Positions 7,864-16,188 of a DNA stretch of 64,000 bases are shown one piece after another. The DNA comes from Apilactobacillus zhangqiuensis (GTDB taxonomy: Bacteria; Bacillota; Bacilli; Lactobacillales; Lactobacillaceae): the NCBI RefSeq assembly GCF_019656215.1, contig NZ_BPLK01000004.1, positions 186,001 to 250,000 on the forward strand. The letters run 5' to 3'. The stretch's first letter is position 1. Each line of letters starts with the position of its first letter. A program made the position numbers and the translations under genes. The notes beneath the pieces were generated by a model that ran no database searches, was not told the DNA's origin, and saw only the letters and a program-made list of their open reading frames with translations.

Positions 7864-8664
7864 CTATTCCTTGTGAGCAGCCTTTTTGTGTGAAGCTTTC
7901 TTTTCAGCCTTCTTGTGTGAAGTCTTGTTAACATGCTTCTTAGTTACTTTCTTTGAGTGCTTCTTAGCATGTTTTTTAGCGTGCTTCTTTGAAGCTTTCT
8001 TTTCTGATTCTTTCTTTGAATGCTTCTTTGCATGCTTCTTTGCATGTTTCTTAGCAGCAGCCTTCTTATGTGAAGTCTTCTTTACATGCTTCTTAGTTGT
8101 CTTCTTTGAAGCTTTCTTAGCTTTCTTTTCAGCAGCCTTCTTGGCTTCCTTCTGAGCAGCAGCTTTCTTTTCAGCCTTTTTAGCTTCTTTCTTAGTAGTC
8201 TTCTTTACAACTTTTTTAGCAGCTTTCTTTGAATGTTTTTTAGCTACATGTTTTTTAACCGTCTTAGTTGCTTCTGACTTAGTTGCTTCAGTTGAAGTAG
8301 TAGTCTTGGTTGCTTCTGGTTTAGCTTCTGACTTCTTGTCTTCAGTAGTTGTAGCAGTCTTATTTGTGTCTGTTGAAGTAGTAGTTGCGGACTTATTTGT
8401 GTCTGTTTTTGCAGCATTTTTGTCATCTGCTTTTGATGCAGTTGTGTCTGATGACTTTGTATTGTCTGTTGTTGTAGCAGTTTTATCATCTGAACTCTTT
8501 GATGCATCTTTTGATGCAACTGGAGTACCTTCTGAACTACCCTTGCTTGAATCTGATGCAGGTGCTGGTGTTGATGTTGCAGCAAATGCACTTACACCAG
8601 TTGAGAAAAATAGAGTTGCGGCAGGTACTAGAGCTAGTACAGCCTTTTTAAAGTTCTTTTTCAT
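7864..8664 (-). CDS. Secreted lysine/alanine-rich cationic protein
   Basis: 266 residues with a signal peptide (1-29, cleavage after AFA). A Ser/Thr/Asp linker (30-130) precedes a Lys/Ala/His-rich tail (135-266) with repeats such as KKHAKKHSKK. There is no LPXTG. The tail looks like a histone-H1-like polycation and has the same composition as the tails at 3863-6289 and 21654-23531. The strong SD AAGGGGGA fits high expression. Likely role: electrostatic binding to wall teichoic acid, DNA or host glycans (inference). I do not recognise a named family. Confidence 0.7.
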   Translation of the reverse strand: MKKNFKKAVLALVPAATLFFSTGVSAFAATSTPAPASDSSKGSSEGTPVASKDASKSSDDKTATTTDNTKSSDTTASKADDKNAAKTDTNKSATTTSTDTNKTATTTEDKKSEAKPEATKTTTSTEATKSEATKTVKKHVAKKHSKKAAKKVVKKTTKKEAKKAEKKAAAQKEAKKAAEKKAKKASKKTTKKHVKKTSHKKAAAKKHAKKHAKKHSKKESEKKASKKHAKKHAKKHSKKVTKKHVNKTSHKKAEKKASHKKAAHKE

Positions 8665-9112
8665 AATAAAATCCCCCTTGAAATCCTTATTCAGGATTCG
8701 TTTTTAATTTAAAAATTTCGGTAATGACGTCGTCATCATCGTAAAACAGTAAATCTAAAAACTGTATAGATGCATCATATATGTACTATACAATCAGGTG
8801 ATCATTTCGGTTAAAATGAAAAATTCTAATCAAAAAATCATCTTTATTGATACAAAAATCGAAAAACACGATTAGCTCGTATCTTCCGTAAAATCAACAG
8901 ACCAGACATGCAGTAAACCAGACTAGATTATAAGTTTTATAATCTATGTTTAATATATCACTAATCTTATAAATTAGATGAATAAAATATCAACATGTAA
9001 TAGACGTTATGTTCAAATATACTTAAGAAACATTGACAATATAATGTTTGTACATGTTAAATTTTTTTAAAGATAATCGCATATATTTCACCAACGTGTA
9101 CAATGAGTGAAA
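8665..9112. other. Long upstream region with several dyads, no gene
   Basis: About 450 bp without a credible ORF. It holds the perfect dyad AGATTATAA-GTT-TTATAATCT (8925-8945) and a small hairpin AATCC..GGATT just before the SD of the 266-residue gene. A TTGACA followed closely by TATAAT near 9034 is too tightly spaced to be one promoter. It may be a long 5' leader. Confidence 0.4.
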
Positions 9113-9140
9113 AAAAGACACCTTGTCCAAGGTGTCTTTT
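9113..9140. terminator. Terminator of birA
   Basis: AAAAGACACCTTG / CAAGGTGTCTTTT with a 2-nt loop, overlapping the birA stop codon. Confidence 0.8.
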
Positions 9141-10092
9141 AAAAATTCACTTTTACAACTTCACCATTATTAATGGTCGTCTGTTTTCCATCAACGTCCA
9201 ATAACAAGTGACCATCTTTATCGATTCCAGTGACAGTTCCGTCAATTGTTTCTTTAGTGGTATCAACGCTGACCTGCTTGCCATTTAAGAATGACATCTT
9301 TTGGTAGTCTTCGATGAAGTTAGCTTCTAAGTAATGTGGGAACTCTTCATCAAAACCATTCACGATATTGGCGACTAGCTCGTTCTTGTCGATTTGTTTA
9401 TCACTGATCCAGCCGACCTTATCCTTCATTTCTTCGGGAATTTCTTTGGCAGATAAACTAATTCCAACCCCGACAACGATTGCTGATGGCTGCATTAATT
9501 CTGCATCCATGACCAGTTCAGTCAAAATTCCAACAACCTTTTTGTTGTCTACATAGATATCATTAATCCATTTAACTTTAAAATCAATTTCTGGATAGCT
9601 CTTCTTTAAAGCTTTAGCCACTACCACTGCTGTCATGGTAGTTAGTAGACCAGGATTAAGATGTTTAGCATCGTGGAATGGAACCACCATACTCATGTAG
9701 ATTCCACTCTTGGCAGGTGAATAGAAACTTCTTCCTCTTCTACCGTGTCCTTGAGTTTGCTTTTCAGCAATCACCAAACGATGTTTGCCATCTGGATTTT
9801 GATCATTAATTTGTTTGGCATATGAATTGGTAGATGTGATTTCCTTTTTAAAGATAATTTCGTAATCATCATTCAAGTCGGATTCAATTAACTGTGGATT
9901 TAGTTCGTCGTTTCCTATGTACTTGTAACCTTGATTAGTCTTGCTATCGATTTGGTGACCTTGTTCTTTAAGTTGATTAATCAGTTTCCAAATCATGGTA
10001 CGACTAATGTTCATTTCATTTGCTAATTGATTACCAGACACCCATTTACCCTTGTGTTCGATAAACAATTGCAACAATTGATCTTTTTTCAT
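9139..10092 (-). CDS. birA: Bifunctional biotin-protein ligase / biotin operon repressor
   Basis: 317 residues. Residues 1-60 are a winged HTH (NQLANEMNISRTMIWKLINQ), 75-260 the ligase domain and 265-317 the SH3-like C-terminal domain (GTVTGIDKDGHLLLDVDG). The ligase glycine loop reads GHGRRGRSF and the catalytic region KVKWINDIYVDNKKVVGIL. It makes biotinyl-AMP, transfers biotin to carboxylase carrier proteins, and represses when loaded. Because it keeps the HTH, it should bind the operator before bioY at 3736-3767. I see no BirA operator before birA itself. Confidence 0.96.
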   Translation of the reverse strand: MKKDQLLQLFIEHKGKWVSGNQLANEMNISRTMIWKLINQLKEQGHQIDSKTNQGYKYIGNDELNPQLIESDLNDDYEIIFKKEITSTNSYAKQINDQNPDGKHRLVIAEKQTQGHGRRGRSFYSPAKSGIYMSMVVPFHDAKHLNPGLLTTMTAVVVAKALKKSYPEIDFKVKWINDIYVDNKKVVGILTELVMDAELMQPSAIVVGVGISLSAKEIPEEMKDKVGWISDKQIDKNELVANIVNGFDEEFPHYLEANFIEDYQKMSFLNGKQVSVDTTKETIDGTVTGIDKDGHLLLDVDGKQTTINNGEVVKVNF

Positions 10093-10154
10093 CGTGAACT
10101 TCCTTTCATTACTAAGTAAATCATATCATAATAAAAAAATTTTAAAAAAAGTAT

Positions 10155-10215
10155 TTGCTTTTTTAAATTACCTGATATAGAATAATTTCCGTTAAGTAAG
10201 TTAGTACTCACTCAC
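10155..10215 (+). promoter_or_regulatory. Promoter and TetR-type operator of the ABC exporter operon
   Basis: TTGCTT (10155-10160), 17 bp, TAGAAT (10178-10183). At 10196-10215 there is a 20-bp imperfect palindrome, GTAAGTTAGT-ACTCACTCAC (16 of 20 positions symmetrical), centred on AGTACT. It sits at about +6 to +25, where the TetR protein encoded at the end of the operon could repress. Confidence 0.75.
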
Positions 10216-10237
10216 CTAATTATTAGGAGGTATTATT

Positions 10238-10960
10238 ATGACAGAAAAAATCATCTCAATTAACAATTTAAAGAAAAAATATGGCCAACAAGTCGTTTTA
10301 AACGACGTATCATTTGAAGTCGATTACGGTCAAATCGTTGGCCTAATCGGACCTTCCGGAGCCGGTAAATCTACCATTATCAAGTTAACCTTAGGAATGG
10401 AAAAAGCCGACAGCGGTAACTCTGAAGTGTTCGGCATTCACATGCCTAACCGTAAAATTCTAAACAAGATGGGCTACATGGCACAATCTGATTCACTATA
10501 TAGTTCCCTATCAGCTAGAGAAAACCTAATCTTTTTCGCCAATATGCGCGAAGTTAAGAAGGAAGATTTGGATAGCGAAATTGACCGCGTTTCTCAAGTT
10601 GTCGATTTAAAAGATCAATTAGACAAAAAAGTAGATAACTTCTCTGGTGGTATGAAACGTAGATTATCACTAGCAATCGCCCTTCTAGGCAACCCCCAAC
10701 TACTAATTCTAGATGAACCCACAGTTGGAATTGACCCCGCTCTTAGAAAAAACATCTGGATAGAACTGGGCAAACTAAGAGATAACGGTTGCTCCATTCT
10801 AGTAACTACCCACGTTATGGACGAAGCAGAACTAACAGATCGTGTTGCTCTTCTAATTGATGGAAACATCATCGCAGACGACACACCAAATAATCTAAAA
10901 CAACAATATGATGTAGATAGCATTGAAAATGTATTTATGAAAGCCGAAGGTGATATGTAA
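10238..10960 (+). CDS. ABC-2 type exporter, ATP-binding protein
   Basis: 240 residues. Walker A GPSGAGKST (38-46), signature FSGGMKRRLS, Walker B LLILDEPTVGID and a following TTHVMDEAE switch region. It powers the ABC-2 permease encoded next, whose ATG overlaps the stop of this gene by 1 bp. The TetR gene closes the operon. The layout is typical of drug or antimicrobial-peptide exporters controlled by their own substrate sensor. SD AGGAGG. Confidence 0.95.
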   Translation: MTEKIISINNLKKKYGQQVVLNDVSFEVDYGQIVGLIGPSGAGKSTIIKLTLGMEKADSGNSEVFGIHMPNRKILNKMGYMAQSDSLYSSLSARENLIFFANMREVKKEDLDSEIDRVSQVVDLKDQLDKKVDNFSGGMKRRLSLAIALLGNPQLLILDEPTVGIDPALRKNIWIELGKLRDNGCSILVTTHVMDEAELTDRVALLIDGNIIADDTPNNLKQQYDVDSIENVFMKAEGDM

Positions 10961-12039
10961 TGAAAACACTATCAATCTCAAGTCGTATATTAAAAGAAAT
11001 TTTTCGTGACAAGAAAACATTAGCAATGATTTTTATCGTACCTATCATTGTAATGGCATTGATGTCATACGTTTTTAAATCATACAACAATACAGACATT
11101 AACATCGGTACTGTGAATGTCTCACAACAAGTTGAAACTAACCTTACTAAGGTGAAAAACGTTAACATTAAGGAATACAAATCCCAAAAGGATGCAGAAA
11201 ATGCATTACACGATGATCACATTGATTCCTTCATCGTTTACAAGAACAATGATTACAAGATGGTCCACGCCAACATCGATGCTTCAAAGACTAGCATGAC
11301 AAAGGCTGCACTATCATCTGCATTGACTCAATCAAGCATCAAGAACATGTCTTCCGCACTAGCAAAGGTTTCACCAGTAAAACAACCTCAACCTAAAATT
11401 CACCTATCCAATGAATACAAGTACGGTAGTAGCAAGACTAACTTCTTCGATAAGATGATGCCTACTTTAATGGCATTCTTCGTCTTCTTCTTTGTCTTCC
11501 TAACTTCTGGAATGGCACTTCTAAAGGAAAGAACTTCTGGAACATTGGACCGTCTACTAGCTACCCCAGTTAAGAGATCCGAAATTATCTTTGGATACTC
11601 ACTAAGTTACGGACTAATGGCTATTTTCCAAACAGTCTTAATCGTTTTATTTACAATCAAGGTGTTAAACATCGAAGTAGTCGGATCAATCTGGCTAATC
11701 CTATTAACCACATTCCTACTATCATTAGTGGCAATTGCAGCCGGCCTTCTTCTATCAACTTTCGTAAAATCAGAATTCCAACTAATGCAATTCATCCCAC
11801 TAGTGGTAATTCCACAAATCTTCTTCTCTGGATTAATTCCACTAGAATCTCTTGATACTTGGGCAAAAGCATTATCATTTATCTTCCCAATCAAGTACGC
11901 TGCTGAAGCAATTAGCAACGTGATGATGAGAGGCTTTACATTCACTGGGATTGGTATAGACTTGGTAGTAATAATATTATTCATTGTCGTTTTGACCTCC
12001 GTAAATATTATCGGATTGAAACGTTACAGAAAGGTATAA
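10960..12039 (+). CDS. ABC-2 type exporter, permease
   Basis: 359 residues. TM1 is at about 20-40. A large extracytoplasmic domain spans about 45-165, then five TM segments run to the end (LMAFFVFFFVFLTSGMALLKERTSGTLDRLL is shown as MAFFVFFFVF and KERTSGTLDRLL). The KERTSGTLDRL motif is an ABC-2 family mark. It partners with the ATPase before it. The substrate is probably a toxic hydrophobic compound (inference). Confidence 0.93.
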   Translation: MKTLSISSRILKEIFRDKKTLAMIFIVPIIVMALMSYVFKSYNNTDINIGTVNVSQQVETNLTKVKNVNIKEYKSQKDAENALHDDHIDSFIVYKNNDYKMVHANIDASKTSMTKAALSSALTQSSIKNMSSALAKVSPVKQPQPKIHLSNEYKYGSSKTNFFDKMMPTLMAFFVFFFVFLTSGMALLKERTSGTLDRLLATPVKRSEIIFGYSLSYGLMAIFQTVLIVLFTIKVLNIEVVGSIWLILLTTFLLSLVAIAAGLLLSTFVKSEFQLMQFIPLVVIPQIFFSGLIPLESLDTWAKALSFIFPIKYAAEAISNVMMRGFTFTGIGIDLVVIILFIVVLTSVNIIGLKRYRKV

Positions 12040-12042
12040 TCA

Positions 12043-12684
12043 ATGGAACAATCTAATTACACCAGTTTTAATGATTGGCTTGAGAATAGCGAGATGCCAA
12101 ACGGTAAACGTAAGGTATTAAAATCTGCTATCAAGCTTTTCTCACAAAATGGATACCAATCGACTTCGACTTCGTCAATCGCCAAAGATTGTGGTCTAAG
12201 TGAAGCCACTGTGTTTAAACACTTTAAAAACAAAAAAGAATTACTAGATACAATCATTACCCCTATCGTGAATACCTTAGCACCTAGCTTTGGTCAACAA
12301 TTCGTTGAATCGGTGAACCAACACACCTTCAAAATCGATGAAATGATTGAATACATCATTACCGATCGTTTCCACTTTATCGAAGAAAACCACCAAATGA
12401 TTAGTATCATGGTCAGTCAATTATTGATTGATAATGAGTTAAAAGACCAACTCGAAGAAATCATGCTACCAAAATTATCTTTCATCATCGATAAAGCTAA
12501 CGCTTTAATGAAGCAAGATGACAGTGTTTCTGACGACGTTTCTGCTGAAGAATTATTCAGAACCATCAGCGGTCAGTTACTAGTATCGACCGTAATTGAA
12601 TTCAAATTCCCATCAGATAGTTGGGATACTGAAAAACAAATTCAATCGATGATTAAAGTCTGCAAGAAAGTAATTCATAAATAG
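12043..12684 (+). CDS. TetR-family repressor of the exporter operon
   Basis: 213 residues. An extra 20-residue N-terminus precedes the TetR HTH (KSAIKLFSQNGYQSTSTS and CGLSEATVFKHFKNKKEL, about 25-70). The C-terminal helical ligand domain is generic. It starts 3 bp after the permease stop, so the three genes are one operon, probably autoregulated at 10196-10215. Confidence 0.92.
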   Translation: MEQSNYTSFNDWLENSEMPNGKRKVLKSAIKLFSQNGYQSTSTSSIAKDCGLSEATVFKHFKNKKELLDTIITPIVNTLAPSFGQQFVESVNQHTFKIDEMIEYIITDRFHFIEENHQMISIMVSQLLIDNELKDQLEEIMLPKLSFIIDKANALMKQDDSVSDDVSAEELFRTISGQLLVSTVIEFKFPSDSWDTEKQIQSMIKVCKKVIHK

Positions 12685-12713
12685 AAAAAGCATCCTGAAT
12701 GGATGCTTTTTTG
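12685..12713 (+). terminator. Terminator of the exporter operon
   Basis: AAAAAGCATCC, TGAAT, GGATGCTTTTTT. Confidence 0.85.
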
Positions 12714-12726
12714 TTGATATATCAAC
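12713..12726. promoter_or_regulatory. Perfect 14-bp dyad GTTGATATATCAAC
   Basis: Lies 83 bp before the XRE gene. Close relatives occur at 44927-44940 and 57921-57934, each followed by CGTT or preceded by AACG. A shared operator is likely; the regulator is unknown. Confidence 0.5.
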
Positions 12727-12808
12727 GTTGCAAAGAAACTTAGCTAACTATTTTTGACAAACTTTTATATAATTATCACAATCAATATTTGAAAAGGAAG
12801 CGATAAAA

Positions 12809-13408
12809 ATGCAATTTGGCGATCGTTTAAAACAACAACGAAAAAATAAAAACTTAACCCAAGACGATGTAGCAGCAAAACTCAATGTTTCTCGTCAGAC
12901 CATATCCAGTTGGGAAAATGAAAAAAGCTACCCTGACATTAAGAGTCTAACTGCTCTAAGTGATATGTATGATATTTCATTGGATACCATGCTAAAGGAA
13001 GATAGTGGAATGAAGGAATTTATTGAGAAAAATGATTTACGAAAGAAGCTTTCTGGACTAACTTACTTCACTTACGCTCTATATGGTTTAGTCGTAACTA
13101 TGTTCATCTACATAATTAGCAATATTGTAAAACTTAATCACACCTTTCAGTTATTAGGAGTATTAATTTTTATACTCTCTTTAGCTCTAATGATAGCAAT
13201 TTCGAAGATACTTAAGGAGTTAGGATTTTTGAACAATTGGAGCCCAATAAATAAAATACATAATAAAACATTCGCTTTATTTGCTGTTGTAATTGTTTCT
13301 TCATTTACTTCAGAATTATTTGTTAGTCGTCATATTTATATGCCATTCATAATTTTAATCGTAATCTATGAAGTAATGATACTCATTTATTATTTACGAA
13401 ACAGATAA
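12809..13408 (+). CDS. XRE-family HTH regulator with membrane domain
   Basis: 199 residues. Residues 5-60 are an HTH_3 domain (LNVSRQTISSWENEKSYPD). Residues 80-195 contain four hydrophobic segments, so the DNA-binding domain is tethered to the membrane. This architecture is common in Firmicutes, but the signal sensed is not known. SD AAAGGAAG. It is monocistronic and converges on the orphan gene at 13428-14279. Confidence 0.85.
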   Translation: MQFGDRLKQQRKNKNLTQDDVAAKLNVSRQTISSWENEKSYPDIKSLTALSDMYDISLDTMLKEDSGMKEFIEKNDLRKKLSGLTYFTYALYGLVVTMFIYIISNIVKLNHTFQLLGVLIFILSLALMIAISKILKELGFLNNWSPINKIHNKTFALFAVVIVSSFTSELFVSRHIYMPFIILIVIYEVMILIYYLRNR

Positions 13409-13427
13409 AAGTTCAACATAAGAAATC

Positions 13428-14279
13428 CTATATCAAGCCTTTAATCAAATCGTTTATAAAATCATCATTGTTAAACTTATATAGCAAAGCTCTATGTTTA
13501 GCGTCTGTAATCTTTAACATTTTCGTTTTGACATTACCTTCTATATAAATGTTTTTATATCCTTCTTCATATAAGGTGTTTTGCACGTTGGTGAAGTACT
13601 TATTCAATCTTTGGTTATCCTTTAAATTATAATTCGTTATAGAATTAAGTATATATGGCATTAATGTTATAAGGGATCCATCTACCCCCCTAACATAAAT
13701 TGGAGTAGTTCCATTTAACTTTCTTATTTTGTATATATTATCGCTACTAATATTGTAAATTTTTTCTTCATCTATGTTCTCACCCAGTATTCTGTTTCCT
13801 AACGCTTCAGGAAAAACATCATATAATTTCTGAACATCGTTCACATTTGTATATGCCCCCCTCCCATGTCTACCAAAATTAAATATATATACCGTTCCTT
13901 CACTATAATAAACTTGTAAAGTGGTGCCACTATTATTTGCAATATCAACGACCCTATTTCCTATCTTTTTGTTTAAATGTAAATGAAGTATTCCAAAGTG
14001 TATAAACATTCCATCCCTATTTAAACGTCTAGCTTTTTTTGACAAATACATGGATATCCCATTTCCATTTTTTAGCGATTTTACAATATCTTTTACTACA
14101 TCAATATACTCTTTTCTTTTATATATTTCCGGAGATACCTTTACTTTAACAGGAAATTCCAAACATTTCCTCTTGTACTCAAGGTACTCAGAAAGGGACG
14201 GATTAGACACTTTCAATTCGTATTCTGCTATTCTTTCACAAATCTCTGTCCAAGCATTAAAAAGATTGCTTATTTCCAT
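13428..14279 (-). CDS. Orphan protein with FGIxHLHL motif, unknown function
   Basis: 283 residues with no signal peptide or membrane segment. The centre holds DGMFIHFGILHLHLNKK (about 93-109), then a VYIFNFGRHGRGAYTN strand with another His-Gly (about 150-165). From memory, proteins with (W/F)GIxHLHL followed downstream by a conserved HG occur in scattered bacteria, but I cannot give a family name or activity. The His cluster could bind metal or be catalytic. The gene is more AT-rich and has rarer codons than its neighbours (AGA, ATA), which suggests transfer. No SD-rich partner gene is seen. Confidence 0.6.
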   Translation of the reverse strand: MEISNLFNAWTEICERIAEYELKVSNPSLSEYLEYKRKCLEFPVKVKVSPEIYKRKEYIDVVKDIVKSLKNGNGISMYLSKKARRLNRDGMFIHFGILHLHLNKKIGNRVVDIANNSGTTLQVYYSEGTVYIFNFGRHGRGAYTNVNDVQKLYDVFPEALGNRILGENIDEEKIYNISSDNIYKIRKLNGTTPIYVRGVDGSLITLMPYILNSITNYNLKDNQRLNKYFTNVQNTLYEEGYKNIYIEGNVKTKMLKITDAKHRALLYKFNNDDFINDLIKGLI

Positions 14280-14408
14280 AAAATATTACCTACCTTTATA
14301 AATTCAATGCGTTCGTTATATATTATATTTCATTAACTAAATTGAACTACAACCTACTTACTTTTAGTAATATCTAAAATTACAATATAAATATTTTGCT
14401 CTTTTTTC

Positions 14409-14439
14409 TTGCATTGGAGTTCACCCCAAGGTTTATACT
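14409..14439 (+). promoter_or_regulatory. MerR-type promoter before merR-AKR
   Basis: TTGCAT (14409-14414), 19 bp, TATACT (14434-14439). The spacer carries the dyad TTGGAGTTCACCCCAA (14414-14429). Confidence 0.9.
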
Positions 14440-14468
14440 TTTCAATAATCAAGTCTGGAGGTAATCAA

Positions 14469-14849
14469 ATGAACATTAATGAAGTCAGTAAAAAACTAGA
14501 TATATCAAAAGATACCCTTCGTTATTGGGAGAAAATTGGCCTACTTCCTCCCGTCAAGAGAAACGCGAGTGGCTATCGCGATTACTCAGAGCGAGACGCC
14601 AATTGGGTATATTACATTAAGGCATTGCGCAATGCTGGTATGTCGATTGAAAGACTACTGGAATTTGTTCATTTATATCTAAAAGACATTGATGATTTGG
14701 ATCGTCGCAAACAGCTATTAATCGAACAACGCAAAGAACTTCAAGCTGAAATTGCCAAACGACAAGAGACCGTCGATTATCTAACGTTTAAAATCGACCA
14801 CTTCGAAGAACACGTAATGAATCAAAAAGACGAAATTAAAGGAGAATAA
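14469..14849 (+). CDS. MerR-family regulator of the aldo/keto reductase
   Basis: 126 residues from the ATG after CTGGAGGTAATCAA. An upstream in-frame TTG lies in the -35 box and cannot be the start. MerR signature ISKDTLRYWEKIGLLPP, then a dimer coiled coil (EQRKELQAEIAKRQETVDYL). There are no Cys ligands. It is a two-gene operon with the reductase 2 bp downstream, controlled from the 19-bp-spacer promoter. Confidence 0.93.
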   Translation: MNINEVSKKLDISKDTLRYWEKIGLLPPVKRNASGYRDYSERDANWVYYIKALRNAGMSIERLLEFVHLYLKDIDDLDRRKQLLIEQRKELQAEIAKRQETVDYLTFKIDHFEEHVMNQKDEIKGE

Positions 14850-14851
14850 TT

Positions 14852-15715
14852 ATGAACACAAGAACTTTAGCAAACAACGTTACTGTCCCTACCCTAGGTT
14901 TTGGTGTCTTCCAAGTACCTAATCAAGGTGCTGCCAAACAAGCAGTCATTGACGCAATCAAATCCGGTTACCGTTTAATCGATACCGCCGCTAGTTACGG
15001 AAATGAAAGAGAAGTCGGTGAAGGAATCAAAGCAGTAATTGAAGAAGGCATCGTCAAACGTGAAGATTTATTCATCACTTCAAAGCTATGGGTACACGAT
15101 GTTACTGCCACAAAAGCACCTAAGGCAATTCAAGATTCACTTGACCGCCTTCAATTAGACTACTTAGACTTATTGTTAATCCACCAACCATACAACGACG
15201 TGTTTGGTGCATGGAAAGTAATGGAATCTGCTTATAAAAAAGGTGTCGTAAAATCTATTGGGGTTTCTAACTTCGACAACGCCCAAATTACTAACTTGGC
15301 TGAATTTAACGATACCAAACCAATGGTTGCTCAAATCGAAGTTAACCCATTCTGCCAAAACATTGAAAAGGTTCAATATATGCAAGATTATGGTGTGCAA
15401 ATCGAAGCTTGGGCACCTTTTGCTGAAGGTCAACACGACTTATTCAAGAACGAACTACTTCAAGCAATCGGTGACAAGTACAACAAGTCAGTCGCTCAAG
15501 TTGTGCTTAGATGGTTATACCAAAGAGATATCATCCCTTTGGCAAAGTCTGTTAAACCAGAAAGAATGCAACAAAATATTGACGTCTTAAACTTCGAACT
15601 ATCTAACGAAGATATGAAACAAATCAAGACACTAGATACTAATCAAAGTCAATTCTTTGATCATCATGATCCAAAGATGATTAAGTGGATGGCTGGACGT
15701 ACAATCGAATATTAA
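14852..15715 (+). CDS. Aldo/keto reductase
   Basis: 287 residues. An NADPH-dependent oxidoreductase of the AKR5 (2,5-diketo-gluconate reductase) type that reduces aldehydes and ketones in the cytosol. The catalytic tetrad is visible: Asp and Tyr in LIDTAASYGNE, Lys in ITSKLW and His in LLIHQPY. GVSNF and the C-terminal cofactor region IIPLAKSVKPERMQQN are typical. It is induced through the MerR gene just upstream, which suggests a role in reactive-carbonyl detoxification. SD GGAGAA. Confidence 0.95.
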   Translation: MNTRTLANNVTVPTLGFGVFQVPNQGAAKQAVIDAIKSGYRLIDTAASYGNEREVGEGIKAVIEEGIVKREDLFITSKLWVHDVTATKAPKAIQDSLDRLQLDYLDLLLIHQPYNDVFGAWKVMESAYKKGVVKSIGVSNFDNAQITNLAEFNDTKPMVAQIEVNPFCQNIEKVQYMQDYGVQIEAWAPFAEGQHDLFKNELLQAIGDKYNKSVAQVVLRWLYQRDIIPLAKSVKPERMQQNIDVLNFELSNEDMKQIKTLDTNQSQFFDHHDPKMIKWMAGRTIEY

Positions 15716-15718
15716 AAG

Positions 15719-15750
15719 AAAAGACCTTGACGTACGTCAGGTCTTTTTTA
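15719..15750 (+). terminator. Terminator of merR-AKR
   Basis: AAGACCTTGACG / CGTCAGGTCTTTTTT. Confidence 0.8.
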
Positions 15751-15894
15751 TTCTTCATTGTCAATTGTAGAATTTCAAACGTTTCGATCGCAGGAAATCC
15801 GATAATCATAAACGTTTCTGCAAATTGAGTTCTTTTTAAATTTGATATACCATGTCTACGTAATACATTAATTATGAACGGATGTGAAAACAAA

Positions 15895-16158
15895 ATGGGA
15901 TTCATTATTTTTCTACTAGTCCTTGCTGCACTTTACCTACTAGAAGTATACGTACTAACCGATACGAAGTACTTTTGGGTTGGTGGAATTCTACCACTAA
16001 TAATTGATATCTTAGCCATCTTCTTAATGATTGCTTCAAAGAGTTATTCATTCCACGACTTCGCAATGGTATTTATTGTCTTCTTTGGAACTCTATGTAT
16101 ATGGGGATATGGTGACGATCGACACAAAAAGAAAAACGGCATTAAAAATGATAAATAA
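15895..16158 (+). CDS. Small membrane protein (87 aa)
   Basis: 87 residues from the ATG at 15895; seven codons upstream another ATG has a poorer SD. Three hydrophobic segments are followed by a basic cytoplasmic tail (DDRHKKKNGIKN). Its layout and its GGILPLIIDILAIFL segment resemble the 80-residue protein at 18582-18824 and, at the tail, the 56-residue protein at 34557-34727. The function is unknown. Confidence 0.6.
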   Translation: MGFIIFLLVLAALYLLEVYVLTDTKYFWVGGILPLIIDILAIFLMIASKSYSFHDFAMVFIVFFGTLCIWGYGDDRHKKKNGIKNDK

Positions 16159-16188
16159 AAGGCCTGACATTTGTCAGGTCTTTTATTA
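16157..16188. terminator. Bidirectional terminator between convergent genes
   Basis: AAAAGGCCTGACA / TGTCAGGTCTTTT, overlapping both 3' ends. Confidence 0.75.

Noticed and set aside
7886-8155. Plus-strand ORF rich in Phe/Ala/Cys opposite the Lys-rich gene
   Set aside because: It is the antisense shadow of the AAG/GCT repeats; no SD or promoter.
9034-9060. TTGACA..TATAAT near 9034 as a promoter
   Set aside because: The boxes are only about 2 bp apart and no gene follows on the plus strand.
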